Below, piece after piece: positions 52,619 through 62,004 of a stretch of 64,000 nt of DNA. The notes under the pieces were generated by a model. It did not search any database. It was not told the DNA's origin and saw nothing but the letters and a program-made list of their open reading frames with translations. Every line of letters begins with the position of its first letter. Positions within the stretch are counted from its first letter, which is position 1. Made by a program: the position numbers and the translations under genes. Location of the stretch: assembly GCA_002839375.1 (NCBI GenBank), contig PGXY01000006.1, positions 62,001-126,000 of the forward strand, in the 5' to 3' direction. This DNA is from Spirochaetae bacterium HGW-Spirochaetae-1. GTDB lineage: Bacteria; Spirochaetota; UBA4802; UBA5550.

Positions 52619-53803
52619 TCACTTCTTCCTGGCCGTCATGAGGTTCGACTGTCCCTTGCCTGCATTGTAGCCGTAGCTGAAGGGAAGCACGCCCGTGGAC
52701 TGTTTCGCAAAGGCCTCCTTCAGGTCCTTCTGGCCCCTGTTGGCGAAGAGGGCAATGGGTTTGTCATAGACGCCGTGGAAACCCAGGTCCCATTTCGCCG
52801 CCGGCAGGTACCGCAGCGGAACGCCCGAATCATCCTGAACGATAAAGCTAGAGTCGGCGATGACCGCCGCCCTGATCTTCGTGAATTTAATGTCGTCGTT
52901 GTGCATGAGGTACGAGGCCGACTTGATGAAGGTCATGTAGGGGGCGCCTTTATCGATATAGGGAATGAAATTCGGTGAATTTTTCCCCAGCGAGTAATCG
53001 ATGACGTTCAGCATGAAATAACGGATAACCTGTACCGGTCCGTTTCCCTTTCGGAAGGATATTTCCACGCCGGGGATTCTTTTTGACGCCGGGGGGTTCT
53101 GCCAGGTGATCTTCACGTCGGATTTCTCTCCGGCCACCAGTTCACTCTTCGCGTTGATGGCAACGGTGCGGGCGCTCACTATGTCGCAGTCGTTCTGTAT
53201 GAGGAAAATCATGATGAGGCCGCAGATGCTGTTGAAGGAATCATTGCCAAGTTGCTTTTCCATGCCCCTGGTTCTGAAAAAATTGACATTGAGGATGCTG
53301 TTCAGGGAATTCATCACACCCAGGAGTCCGGCGCGGATTTTATCCTCACTGATGTCGTACGGGTCCGGGACTATGCCGGGCAGTTCAAGGCCGAACATGG
53401 TATAGGTTTCATTGTTGGGGAAAAAGGCCAGAACATTCATGATGTCGGGTCCGCTGAAGGGGTAGAGGACATTTTTTTCGACTTTGGCCGGTGCATACCG
53501 TTTCCACCAGGCCGTCATGCTGTTCAGATTGGGTTTCTGAAATTTATTCCACCCGTCATTGAGCTGCCGGGTATAATTCTTGTAGTATTTTGTCTGTGTA
53601 TAGGAATAGAGCGATGATGCTTTATCGATGCTCCTGCCGGCAAGAAACCGGGCTGTTTCATTGTATCTGTTCGTATTGGCCGACCCTGGGGTCTCTTTTC
53701 CTTCCAGTACGGGTGCAAAGTGCATAACAAAGGCGAATGCAAGGGCTGAAAATAAGGCCATGGCGGTGAATATATTTTTCTGTGTTTTCCGGTTCTGTGA
53801 CAT
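52619..53803 (-). CDS. Exported protein of unknown function
   Basis: A 394-residue protein with a clear signal sequence (KNIFTAMALFSALAFAFVMHFAP, to about residue 33). The mature part is mixed and has no motif that I recognise; a GPDIMNVLAFFPNNETYTMFGLELPG segment and a Cys at NSIC are noticeable. The content suggests a periplasmic or outer-surface protein. It is well-formed and has the base composition of the core genome, so I trust it as a gene. Confidence 0.75.
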   Translation of the reverse strand: MSQNRKTQKNIFTAMALFSALAFAFVMHFAPVLEGKETPGSANTNRYNETARFLAGRSIDKASSLYSYTQTKYYKNYTRQLNDGWNKFQKPNLNSMTAWWKRYAPAKVEKNVLYPFSGPDIMNVLAFFPNNETYTMFGLELPGIVPDPYDISEDKIRAGLLGVMNSLNSILNVNFFRTRGMEKQLGNDSFNSICGLIMIFLIQNDCDIVSARTVAINAKSELVAGEKSDVKITWQNPPASKRIPGVEISFRKGNGPVQVIRYFMLNVIDYSLGKNSPNFIPYIDKGAPYMTFIKSASYLMHNDDIKFTKIRAAVIADSSFIVQDDSGVPLRYLPAAKWDLGFHGVYDKPIALFANRGQKDLKEAFAKQSTGVLPFSYGYNAGKGQSNLMTARKK

Positions 53804-53985
53804 GTGAAATCTCCCTTCTGGTTTGATAGGGTGGTGGACCAGGACAGGTCCCGTACCCCTGAAGCGGAATACTACAGCGGGGAATTAATCTTTTGTCAAG
53901 CCATATATTTTTCTTGACGGATTCATTTTAATATTACAGTAAAGCGTATTGTAAAAAAAATTAAAGCCGGAAGTTAAAACAAATC

Positions 53986-54477
53986 ATGGATAAAAAAAAT
54001 ACTGCCTTCCTCTCAGGCGCACTATTCGCCCTTGTTGTGCTGTTTTTTACGGGTTGTACGGTTAAACCGGAAAATGTCGCCTCGCCAAGTGTTAAAATCG
54101 ACTTCGCCATTCAGGATAACAAGGAAGTGTACACTGTCCATTTCAGCGGCGGTATACGCAATGAGAACAATAGCGTGGCTTTTCTCAATATGAAAGGAAC
54201 AATCCGTCTCATTGATCCCGAGACGAAAAAGGCCGTGGACTCCTTTCCCTTTGAAGTGCCGGTAATCCTTCCCTTTGATACGGGAATCCTGGATTTACAG
54301 GTAGTGCGGACCGATGCGGAAATCGGGCCTCTCCTTGATCTGCTGAAGATAAACAGGGAACAGCTGGTCAGTGAAGGATCATCGTCGGGCAATTTTATCG
54401 AGGAAAATGACCTGGTCCTGACGGACCTTGGCTATGAGAAAAAGAATATCATAACTCTCCTTCAGGAAAAAAAATAA
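53986..54477 (+). CDS. Lipoprotein, unknown (LEA-like fold possible)
   Basis: A 163-residue protein with signal peptide and lipobox (FTGC). The mature region is a beta-rich stretch (VKIDFAIQDNKEVYTVHFSGGIRNENNSVAFLNMKGTIRLID in pieces), reminiscent of LEA14-like domains. Its stop shares one base with the ATG of the next gene (TAATG), so they form an operon. Confidence 0.75.
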   Translation: MDKKNTAFLSGALFALVVLFFTGCTVKPENVASPSVKIDFAIQDNKEVYTVHFSGGIRNENNSVAFLNMKGTIRLIDPETKKAVDSFPFEVPVILPFDTGILDLQVVRTDAEIGPLLDLLKINREQLVSEGSSSGNFIEENDLVLTDLGYEKKNIITLLQEKK

Positions 54478-54920
54478 TGACTATATTCAACGACACCAAA
54501 CTCTATTTTTATTTCGCCATCGTGACTCTCGCGCTTGCCCTCATCACCGCGTCTCTTTCGGCATATTCCCGTTTTTCCGTAGAGCCCCGTATTCATTCGC
54601 TCCTTAACAGTGAAAACAACATGCAGGACAATTACCGGCAGGCCTATATCCTCCTGAGAAATCCCCAGATTTTCGCCCTCTATGAGCATTTCGATATAGA
54701 CGGTATGAAGATCAAGAACTCGCTCATATATTTTGATAACAAGGTATATGAAGGCAAGGAATTCATCCCCGATGAAAAGAAATACCTGGAGCTCCTCCTG
54801 CAGAGAAGAACCGATGGCTCACAGCTGGGTTTCAATACCGTGGTATACCTGCTGATCGTATCGTTTCTGGCATGGGCGATGTTCTTCTATGAAAGAAGGA
54901 AATTTCAGCCCGTATCATAG
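54477..54920 (+). CDS. Membrane protein with helices at both ends
   Basis: A 147-residue protein: one hydrophobic helix near the N-terminus (about 10-30), a charged helical middle, and a second helix near the C-terminus (about 120-139). No family is recognised. It probably works with the upstream lipoprotein, across the same membrane. Confidence 0.75.
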   Translation: MTIFNDTKLYFYFAIVTLALALITASLSAYSRFSVEPRIHSLLNSENNMQDNYRQAYILLRNPQIFALYEHFDIDGMKIKNSLIYFDNKVYEGKEFIPDEKKYLELLLQRRTDGSQLGFNTVVYLLIVSFLAWAMFFYERRKFQPVS

Positions 54921-54940
54921 ATTAACCTCGCAAATTCATC

Positions 54941-54970
54941 TTGACGTATTCGTTTTATTCCTGTTATACT
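54941..54970 (+). promoter_or_regulatory. Sigma-70-type promoter
   Basis: TTGACG (54941-54946), an 18-base spacer and TATACT (54965-54970) lie 41 bp before the receiver-phosphatase gene. Confidence 0.6.
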
Positions 54971-55011
54971 TGTACGGATACCTATTGAATTATTGTTAAC
55001 CGGACCGGTGT

Positions 55012-56115
55012 ATGCCCAAAAGAATCCTTGTTGTTGACGATGAAGAGCTCGTACGGAAAATGCTGCACAAAGTGCTTTCTCTTGCCGGGTACGATATTAT
55101 CCCCGTATCCAACGGCAGGGAAGCGCTGGAGCTGTTAAAGTCAGGTCCTGTGGATCTCATCATTCTCGACATGAACATGCCCGGGATGAACGGAATCGAT
55201 TTCCTCATGGCCATCAGGGAAAAAAACGTGACGCATGTTCCCGTACTCATGATGTCGGGAAGCTCCGACCCGGAACATCGGGCCGAGGCATACCGCCTGG
55301 GAGTATATGACTTCATCAGAAAACCGGAAGACACTGAAGTCATGCTGAAAAGAATTGAAAACGGCCTGCATATCGGCGATATGATCAATTTCAATGAGTT
55401 CATGAAGGTTGAACTCCTCATGGCCAGGAAGCTGCAGAAATATCTTTTCCCCGATCCCCTTGTGGCTACCGACAGATTCATCATCAATATATGGTCCAGG
55501 CCTCTCTCCGATATCGGCGGTGATCTCTATGACTATGTAATTTTCAGGAACGGCGATATCCTGTATTTTGTCGCCGATGTCTCGGGTCACAGCATATCGG
55601 CGGCCCTGTACACGGCCATCGTGAAAATGGTGTTCCGGAACGCGATTAAAGATAGCGATGACCCGGCCGGTATCATGAGCATTATGAACAGGGAGTTGAG
55701 CGAAAACCTTCCCCTGGAATCATTCGTTACCATGTTCTGCGGGCGTCTTGTGCGGGCCACAGCGGAAATGGTCTACTGCAACGCGGGTCACCCGCTTCCC
55801 TATCTTGTCAACACGCGGGGAATAAAGGAACTGCAGGGCAATGGTGCCTTCCTGGGGCCCATAAAGGACGCGGTCTACGCCGACAGCAGTATCAGGCTGG
55901 AGGCCGGTGACGGGGTACTGATCTATACCGACGGAGTCGTTGATCTGCTGAAAAATCCTCAGAATACAATAGACGAAGACATATTCATGCGGGCCCTGGA
56001 AGACACGGGGACCGATGCCCTGGAAAAGTTCAGCCGGATAAGGGATATGCTTTCCGGTGATGATACAATCTCCATCGATGACTGCACCCTCATGATGATC
56101 AAGTATACGGGCTGA
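55012..56115 (+). CDS. Response regulator with SpoIIE-type PP2C phosphatase
   Basis: A 367-residue protein: an N-terminal receiver (DDEE at 9-12, phospho-acceptor Asp53 in ILDMNMPGMNG, KPED) linked by a helix to a PP2C-like domain of the RsbU/SpoIIE kind (DIGGDLYDYV, DVSGHSISAALYTA, CNAGHPLPYLV, YTDGVVD). Such proteins dephosphorylate STAS anti-anti-sigma factors when activated by phosphorylation. Possible partners in the window are the two STAS proteins and the RsbW-like sensor. Confidence 0.92.
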   Translation: MPKRILVVDDEELVRKMLHKVLSLAGYDIIPVSNGREALELLKSGPVDLIILDMNMPGMNGIDFLMAIREKNVTHVPVLMMSGSSDPEHRAEAYRLGVYDFIRKPEDTEVMLKRIENGLHIGDMINFNEFMKVELLMARKLQKYLFPDPLVATDRFIINIWSRPLSDIGGDLYDYVIFRNGDILYFVADVSGHSISAALYTAIVKMVFRNAIKDSDDPAGIMSIMNRELSENLPLESFVTMFCGRLVRATAEMVYCNAGHPLPYLVNTRGIKELQGNGAFLGPIKDAVYADSSIRLEAGDGVLIYTDGVVDLLKNPQNTIDEDIFMRALEDTGTDALEKFSRIRDMLSGDDTISIDDCTLMMIKYTG

Positions 56116-56134
56116 CGGGGCGTTTGTCGCGAGG

Positions 56135-56608
56135 ATGAGCTACAGGATCGTTGTCGTTTCCGACAGTCATGGCAATCTTCATGCGCTACGGCGAATAGTG
56201 GAACATGAATATCCCTTTGACATGCTCATTCATTGCGGTGACGGCGTGGGGGACCTTTTTCACGCCGGGATTCCCCTGGAGGCGGTTGTTGTCAGGGTTC
56301 CCGGCAATGTCGATATGGGACGCGTAACAGACATGGAGCAGGTCGTTTTCCACGATGTGGGGGACCGGCGCATCATGGTGACCCACGGAGACCTGTTCCG
56401 GCTGCATCAGGGATATGAGGATATTCTGCGTGAAGGCCGAAAGAGCGCGGCTGACTTTATCTTCTTCGGCCATACGCATAAAAAATTCCTTCTTCCCGGA
56501 AAACCCCTGCTGTTCAATCCGGGCCCCGTCAGCAGCGGCGTTTATGGCCTTGTTACTATTGACGGGGAATGGCGGTTCGAACACAGGCGCCTGGAAGAGG
56601 GGCAATGA
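56135..56608 (+). CDS. YfcE-like metallophosphoesterase
   Basis: A 157-residue protein of the MJ0936/YfcE family: VSDSHGN at the start, HCGDGVGD, VPGNVDMG, VTHGD and FGHTHKKF, the complete metal-binding set. It should cleave phosphodiesters with Mn or another metal. It is 19 bp after the receiver-phosphatase gene and is probably cotranscribed. Confidence 0.9.
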   Translation: MSYRIVVVSDSHGNLHALRRIVEHEYPFDMLIHCGDGVGDLFHAGIPLEAVVVRVPGNVDMGRVTDMEQVVFHDVGDRRIMVTHGDLFRLHQGYEDILREGRKSAADFIFFGHTHKKFLLPGKPLLFNPGPVSSGVYGLVTIDGEWRFEHRRLEEGQ

Positions 56609-56666
56609 AACGCTATCTTAACCGGCGTGCCGCAGGTGTCGGTAATAACTGGCCGGACGAGCCCAC

Positions 56667-57413
56667 TCAGGGCATATTTTCCCCCTCTGTATGTTCTGTA
56701 TTGTCGCCACCGACAGTTTCTTCTTTTTCCTCCTCCACAGCGACTTTGCCTTCCAGGGCGGCCATTTTATCCGAGGCAAGCCCGGCGAAAATGGAGGAAG
56801 ATGATTTCAGGTTCTGCAGCTTTTCAAGGGCCTCTTCCCATAGTTCCGGCTTAACTTCAGTTTTCTTTTTTGCCAGAACGGAACAGGCCTCTTCGTAGGT
56901 CCTTGCCTCAAGGATCAGAGCGGTTTCGGTACTGAATCCGCCCTGTACCCATTGTTTTGTGATATATTTTTCTCCTATTTTGCCCACGTATACCTGTACC
57001 CAGTTACCCTTTTCTTCCATGATGAAACCGATGGTTCCCCGGGGAATCGTGGCTTCAACTTTGCTTCCTTCATTGTTCCGTACATGGGCTTTGGTATCTT
57101 CAATGAATACCAGGGGCCTGTCCGCCAGGTTGGCGGCGGCCACGAATCCCTTGCTGTCGTCGGAGAGTTTGACAGAGGCTATCTCAACGGGTTTATTTTT
57201 GATAAGCACCTTCTCCAGGGCGAGAAGATCGACTGATTCGGTTTTAGAAAGCGTGGCGAGCCATGTGTTAAGCTCCCTGTCCTTGTATACCGGTGTCGAA
57301 TAACGGGCATATTTTTTAGCAAGGGAGATTTCGTCCGAATCGGGGCTGTTTTTCTTGCAGCCCGGAGTGATGGAAATAAGAAGTATGAGAACCAGAACCG
57401 GAATTCTTTTCAT
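56667..57413 (-). CDS. Lipoprotein with SH3-like region
   Basis: About 248 residues from ATG 57413, with signal peptide and lipobox (ISITPGC). Mid-protein, VRNNEGSKVEATIPRGTIGFIMEEKGNWVQVYVGKIGEKYITKQWVQGG (in pieces) has the look of a bacterial SH3 domain. The C-terminal end is Glu-rich. AGGAGG lies nine bases before the chosen ATG; the ORF to 57479 adds a basic leader unlikely to be real. It converges with the phosphoesterase gene. Confidence 0.8.
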   Translation of the reverse strand: MKRIPVLVLILLISITPGCKKNSPDSDEISLAKKYARYSTPVYKDRELNTWLATLSKTESVDLLALEKVLIKNKPVEIASVKLSDDSKGFVAAANLADRPLVFIEDTKAHVRNNEGSKVEATIPRGTIGFIMEEKGNWVQVYVGKIGEKYITKQWVQGGFSTETALILEARTYEEACSVLAKKKTEVKPELWEEALEKLQNLKSSSSIFAGLASDKMAALEGKVAVEEEKEETVGGDNTEHTEGENMP

Positions 57414-57511
57414 TATGCGATGCCTCCTGAGTGATTTCTTCGTGAATGATATGCTCCTGGAGCGGGCTTTGTCAAGCAAATATGAAAAAGATTCGCCGTG
57501 CTTTTTCGTGA

Positions 57512-58147
57512 TCAGCGGCTGTAGATGATAACGTCGCCTTCGCTGTCGATTTTTTTATAAAGCCGTTTTACCTGGTCGGAGTAATCGGAGCTTCCCCGGT
57601 AAAGGCGCATAATGGCGTTGACATAGTGGATGGTTGAATCAATGGGCGGAATGGCCATTCTGCGTTTTACGCGGCCAAGGCCTGCGTGGTATGCGGCCAG
57701 GGCCAGGGGGATATCATTCTGGAAATAAGAGAGAAGGGATCTGAAATGTTTTACTCCCGCTCGGACATTTTGGCCGGGATCGAAGGGATCACTCACCTTG
57801 TAACAGTCCGCCGTTTCCTGCATGAGCTGCATGAGCCCCATGGCACCGGCCACGGAAACGGCATCGGCCCTGAAGTCCGATTCGATCTTGATAATGCATT
57901 TGATGAGCAGCGGGTCCACCTTCTCTTCCGATGCGACCTGTTCAATGAGGGAATCATACCTGCTGGAGAGATTTTTGGTGACGGGTTTTCCTCCCTCCCA
58001 TGGCGGCGTGTTGTAATAGGTTATGTTGCCTTCCCGGTCGACCTGCTGATATATCCTGGCGACGGCCGGGCTGTCCTGATGCATCATGGCAGCTGTAAAC
58101 AGGAGCGTCATAACGGCGGTAATTATATGGATATGTAATTTTTTCAT
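57512..58147 (-). CDS. Lytic transglycosylase (SLT) with DUF4124-like start
   Basis: About 211 residues from ATG 58147: a signal sequence, a short DUF4124-like region (IYQQVDREGNITYYNTPP), then an SLT domain with catalytic Glu in CIIKIESDF, and the family motifs GAMGLMQLMQETA and ALAAYHAGLGRV. It cuts glycan strands of peptidoglycan. The upstream extension to 58204 is less likely. Confidence 0.88.
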   Translation of the reverse strand: MKKLHIHIITAVMTLLFTAAMMHQDSPAVARIYQQVDREGNITYYNTPPWEGGKPVTKNLSSRYDSLIEQVASEEKVDPLLIKCIIKIESDFRADAVSVAGAMGLMQLMQETADCYKVSDPFDPGQNVRAGVKHFRSLLSYFQNDIPLALAAYHAGLGRVKRRMAIPPIDSTIHYVNAIMRLYRGSSDYSDQVKRLYKKIDSEGDVIIYSR

Positions 58148-58490
58148 TTGTAAATACCGAAAGTATTCTCCTGCTATCATTTTCCCTGAATCGCGCAAGT
58201 ACAATTTATTAAGTATTTATGTCGTATGACGTTTACTGGAATCAATATCCGTCCGTATATCCTCTTATTACGCGATTGCATGGTGTTTTCGTTCTATTCT
58301 AAGAACTATTAAAAAATAATATAGAAATATGACTGAATCAATGCTGGAATTTTTCATTATCCTGAAAGCTCTTTTTTTTATTGATTAATCATGTTTTCAA
58401 TGATACCATTTTTTTACTGATCCTGCTGAAGTATGAATAGCGCATGACTTAAATGTATCCAAAAAATGATCACAAAAGTGGAGCTGGGCC
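58148..58490. other. Divergent intergenic region before cheA
   Basis: About 340 bp between the transglycosylase gene and the second chemotaxis operon. It must hold both promoters. It is AT-rich; I found no clear -10/-35 pair, sigma-28-type site or gene. Confidence 0.4.
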
Positions 58491-60605
58491 ATGGGACAAA
58501 CTGATATTCTGAATGTTTTCATGGGAGAGGCCAGGGAAATCATTACCAACCTGGAATCCGATATTGTAAATCTCGAGGAGAATCCCCGGGATGAGACAAT
58601 CATCAATGGCGTGTTCCGGTCCTTTCATACGTTAAAGGGAAGTTCGGGCATTGTAGGTCTCACCGGAGTCTATGAGTTCACGCACCGGGTGGAAAGTCTC
58701 ATTGACGAAGTCCGATCGGGGAAATTGTCGATAAATGATGCGCTCATCGATGTGGTACTGGAAAGCATTGACTGGGTCAAGACAGAGATATTCGGGTCCG
58801 AGGAGAAAAAGAGCGACCACGATGAAAAACGTATTGATCTTCTCAACCGCATAACACACATCCTTGGCAAGACGGCAGTGAAGCCCCAGAAAAAGGAGCA
58901 GGAACAAAAAAGCAGGCAGGATATGCATCACGGTCTGCGTTATTATCATATAAAAGCCAGGTTCAGGGAAGATATATTCGAGTTCGGTATTGATCCGCTG
59001 ATTCTCATGGAAGACCTGGCCGGTCTGGGTGAAGTGATCGCCCGGCGCGTCGACAAAAAAAAACTGCCCCTCTTCAGGGATTTTGATCCTGAAAAGTGTT
59101 ACCTGGGCTGGGACATTGTCCTCAAATCGGACCAGCCGATTGACAAGATCAAGGCGGTTTTCCTCTTCGTTGAAGATGACAACGAAATTGAGATTAAGGA
59201 TGTTACCTTTGATTTTTATGAAAACGAGGAGCTCGATGTCACCACCGATGAAATAAAAATCGGTGAAATCATGGTGAAGAAGGGGATACTCACTGAAGAT
59301 GAACTGGAAGAGGTCATAGCCTTTCAGGACGACGTGAATAAAAAACTTGGGAACATAATAGTTGATAAGGGATACGCAACGGAAGAACAGATAAACGATG
59401 CCCTGAAAGACCAGGAAAAATTAAAGAAAAAAATTGAAACAACCACAATCCGTGTCGATACGTTAAAGCTGGACAATCTCATGAACCTCCTGGGGGAAAT
59501 TGTGATAGGACAGTCGAGCCTGATGCGGATTGCCGAGGAAATGGAGGAGGAGTCGGGATTTAAACTCAAAAACGCCCTCTATGCCCTGGACAGGACCACC
59601 CGGGAATTCCAGGGACAGATCATGTCAATCAGGATGATACCCATCGGCCCCACCTTTGAGCAGTTCAAGCGTTTCGTCAGGGACAGCTCGCATTCCCTGG
59701 GGAAGGATATCAGGCTGGTAATCGAAGGCGGGGAGACCGAGCTCGACAAAACCGTGATTGAAAAAATCGGTGATCCCCTGAAGCACATGATACGAAATTC
59801 CATCGATCACGGGATCGAGAGTCCCCGGGAGCGTGAAGCGGCAGGGAAGTCCGCGCAGGGAACTATCGTGCTTAAGGCTTACCATCAGGAAGGCAACGTA
59901 TATATCGAGATTATCGATGATGGGAAGGGAATATATGTCGACAGGGTAAAGGAAAAGGCCATTGCAATGGGACTTGTCAAGCCCGATGATGACCTGAGCA
60001 GGGAAAAGATACTGTCATTTTTGTTCATGCCCGGTTTCTCCACGGCCGAGAAGGTGGGAGATCTTTCCGGAAGGGGCGTGGGCATGGATGTTGTGAGAAC
60101 GAATATCGAAGGATTGCGCGGCAACGTGGAAATCCGGTCCAGAGAGGGCCAGGGCACGACCATGCGGTTAAAGCTGCCGCTGACACTGGCGATCATTGAC
60201 GGTATGCTGGTGAATATCGGTAATTATATCTACATCATCCCGCTCCTGTCAGTCGTGGAGTCTATACGCCCCAAACAGGACGGCATCAAAACCGTTGAAG
60301 GCAAGGGAGAGGTTATCCAGGTTCGGGGAGAATATGTTTCCCTCGTGCGGCTTTACGATATTTTCAAAATAGAATCACGCTGCCATGATCCCTGGGAGGG
60401 ACTCGTTGTAATCGTTGAGTCCAATACGTCGCGTATCGGTCTGCTGGTCGATGACCTGGTAGGGCAGCAGCAGATAGTGATCAAAAGCCTGGATAATTTT
60501 ATTACGGCCAGCCGGGCCGTTTCCGGCGCGGCAATTCTCGGTGACGGCAGGGTCGCCCTGATCATCGATATCTTCGGATTAATCGAAGAACTGGGGAATC
60601 GTTGA
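58491..60605 (+). CDS. cheA: Chemotaxis histidine kinase CheA (second cluster)
   Basis: A 704-residue CheA. HPt has His46 (RSFHTLKGSSG). The middle segment (about 145-245) resembles that of the first CheA. Two 24-residue GspE-N/MshEN-like motifs stand at 256-279 and 285-308, five residues apart, each with I/L-G, a central Gly, L/I and a final Gln. Then come dimerisation helices, the ATPase (MIRNSIDHGIE, DDGKGI, GRGVGMD) and a CheW-like domain. It is a paralogue of the first CheA and starts the second chemotaxis operon. Confidence 0.96.
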   Translation: MGQTDILNVFMGEAREIITNLESDIVNLEENPRDETIINGVFRSFHTLKGSSGIVGLTGVYEFTHRVESLIDEVRSGKLSINDALIDVVLESIDWVKTEIFGSEEKKSDHDEKRIDLLNRITHILGKTAVKPQKKEQEQKSRQDMHHGLRYYHIKARFREDIFEFGIDPLILMEDLAGLGEVIARRVDKKKLPLFRDFDPEKCYLGWDIVLKSDQPIDKIKAVFLFVEDDNEIEIKDVTFDFYENEELDVTTDEIKIGEIMVKKGILTEDELEEVIAFQDDVNKKLGNIIVDKGYATEEQINDALKDQEKLKKKIETTTIRVDTLKLDNLMNLLGEIVIGQSSLMRIAEEMEEESGFKLKNALYALDRTTREFQGQIMSIRMIPIGPTFEQFKRFVRDSSHSLGKDIRLVIEGGETELDKTVIEKIGDPLKHMIRNSIDHGIESPREREAAGKSAQGTIVLKAYHQEGNVYIEIIDDGKGIYVDRVKEKAIAMGLVKPDDDLSREKILSFLFMPGFSTAEKVGDLSGRGVGMDVVRTNIEGLRGNVEIRSREGQGTTMRLKLPLTLAIIDGMLVNIGNYIYIIPLLSVVESIRPKQDGIKTVEGKGEVIQVRGEYVSLVRLYDIFKIESRCHDPWEGLVVIVESNTSRIGLLVDDLVGQQQIVIKSLDNFITASRAVSGAAILGDGRVALIIDIFGLIEELGNR

Positions 60606-60673
60606 GCCGCTGATCAGGCAGGCTGTTGAGAATGAATTCTGTGTATACTGTCAGGGAACAGGGAGGAGTTTTT

Positions 60674-60922
60674 ATGGAAATTGACAGCGATTTTATCGGT
60701 GTAAAACAGGTGAAAAAATTCTACGATGATTTTGTCAGGGAACTGGATGCCGCCGATGAAGTAATGATTGATTTTTCCAGGGTGAAGAGGGTGGACCTTT
60801 CCATCGTGCAGGTTATCATCGCGGCAGGCCGTGAGGCTCGGGGGAGCGGTAAGATGATAAAGCTTAAAGGCGTGTCAGATACGATTAAGAAACAGATGCA
60901 TATCTGCGGTTTAAAAACATGA
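60674..60922 (+). CDS. STAS-domain protein
   Basis: About 82 residues from ATG 60674, with GGAGG seven bases upstream (the longer frame to 60626 lacks one). VMIDFSRVKRVDLSIVQVIIAAG is the STAS core, with Ser in the phospho-site region (VDLSI). It lies between cheA and cheY; the first cluster also has a STAS gene beside its cheA, but in the reverse order. Confidence 0.85.
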   Translation: MEIDSDFIGVKQVKKFYDDFVRELDAADEVMIDFSRVKRVDLSIVQVIIAAGREARGSGKMIKLKGVSDTIKKQMHICGLKT

Positions 60923-60979
60923 CATGGTATTACATAATATAACAGGAATGGCAATGAACTATTTCAGCGGGAGGACTCG

Positions 60980-61360
60980 ATGGATAATAAATATATCATG
61001 ATAATTGATGATTCACCGACAATACGAATCAGTGTCGAATTCGCAGTGAAGAAAATGGGATATCCCATACAACATGCGGAAAACGGGGAAGACGCCCTGG
61101 AAAAAATTAAAGAGATAAAATCCCAGGGCGGCGATGTGGCAATCTGTATCTGCGACATAAATATGCCCCAGATGGACGGCATAGCCTTTATCAAGGAATT
61201 CAAGAAGACGGACAAGTTCACACCGGTGATAGTTCTGACAACGGAATCGGGGGACGTTAAGATTAAAGAGGGTAAGGAAGCGGGAGCTTCGGGATGGATA
61301 GTCAAGCCGTTCCAGCCTGCGGACCTTGTCCAGGTAGTGCAGAAATTTCTTAAAGCCTGA
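60980..61360 (+). CDS. cheY: Chemotaxis response regulator CheY
   Basis: A 126-residue single receiver domain with the acidic pair DD10-11, phospho-acceptor Asp59 (CDINMPQMDG), Thr in VLTTES and Lys in VKPFQP. GGGAGG precedes the ATG. Its C-terminal half is very like the partial regulator at 1-199. It should carry the signal from the second CheA to the flagellar motor. Confidence 0.95.
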   Translation: MDNKYIMIIDDSPTIRISVEFAVKKMGYPIQHAENGEDALEKIKEIKSQGGDVAICICDINMPQMDGIAFIKEFKKTDKFTPVIVLTTESGDVKIKEGKEAGASGWIVKPFQPADLVQVVQKFLKA

Positions 61361-61395
61361 TCTGTGGGCAAGAATGGAATTCCGGCAGTCAATCG

Positions 61396-61980
61396 ATGAT
61401 TAAAAGTGATAGCAGCAAATTCAATAAGCCCTTATATATACTGTATCCCGGTGATTATTTCGCTACGAAAGATGATTGCGTCATGGGAACGGTGGCGGGG
61501 TCGTGCCTCTGCGTCTGTCTCTACGACAAGATGCGGGGTATCGGCGGCATGGGGCTTTTTATCGTGCCCGGCGGTATAGGTACGGAAGGGATTGTCATGA
61601 GCGAGATCGCACGGAGCGGTATTACCAGCATGGAGTACCTGATGGGCGAATTGGTTAAACAGGGCGGTGACAGGAAATTCGTCAAAGCGAAGATTTTTGG
61701 GGCTGGATATGCCGGCACCGGAGTCGGGACCGAATTGATTGAGGCCAACATCCGGTTTATCCATGAGTATTTTACCCTGGAGAATATTCACGTGGAGCGG
61801 AGCGACCTGGGTGGAGATTTCCGGAGGCGGCTTTATTTTATTCCGCGTGAAGGAACGGTTTACAGGCAGATACTGAAGAACAACGAGGAGGCATCGGAAT
61901 TTACAAAGCTGGAAAAGGAATATATCGACACCGAATTTCGCAGCAAGAAGAGAGTTGGAAGAATCGTGCTTTTTGAATAG
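61396..61980 (+). CDS. CheD-like protein without the catalytic His
   Basis: A 194-residue CheD-family protein. The Cys37 of GTVAGSC is present, but 17 residues on, where CheD has the catalytic His in MNHFMLP, this one reads MGLFIVP (Leu54). The Cys-His pair needed for glutamine deamidation is thus broken. The later part (AKIFGAGYAG…, IHVERSDLGGDFRR) keeps the fold. It may be a binding partner for CheA, CheC-type proteins or CheD. It sits between cheY and cheR. Confidence 0.85.
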   Translation: MIKSDSSKFNKPLYILYPGDYFATKDDCVMGTVAGSCLCVCLYDKMRGIGGMGLFIVPGGIGTEGIVMSEIARSGITSMEYLMGELVKQGGDRKFVKAKIFGAGYAGTGVGTELIEANIRFIHEYFTLENIHVERSDLGGDFRRRLYFIPREGTVYRQILKNNEEASEFTKLEKEYIDTEFRSKKRVGRIVLFE

Positions 61981-62004
61981 AATTCAGGACATACGGGTAG
62001 TGTA

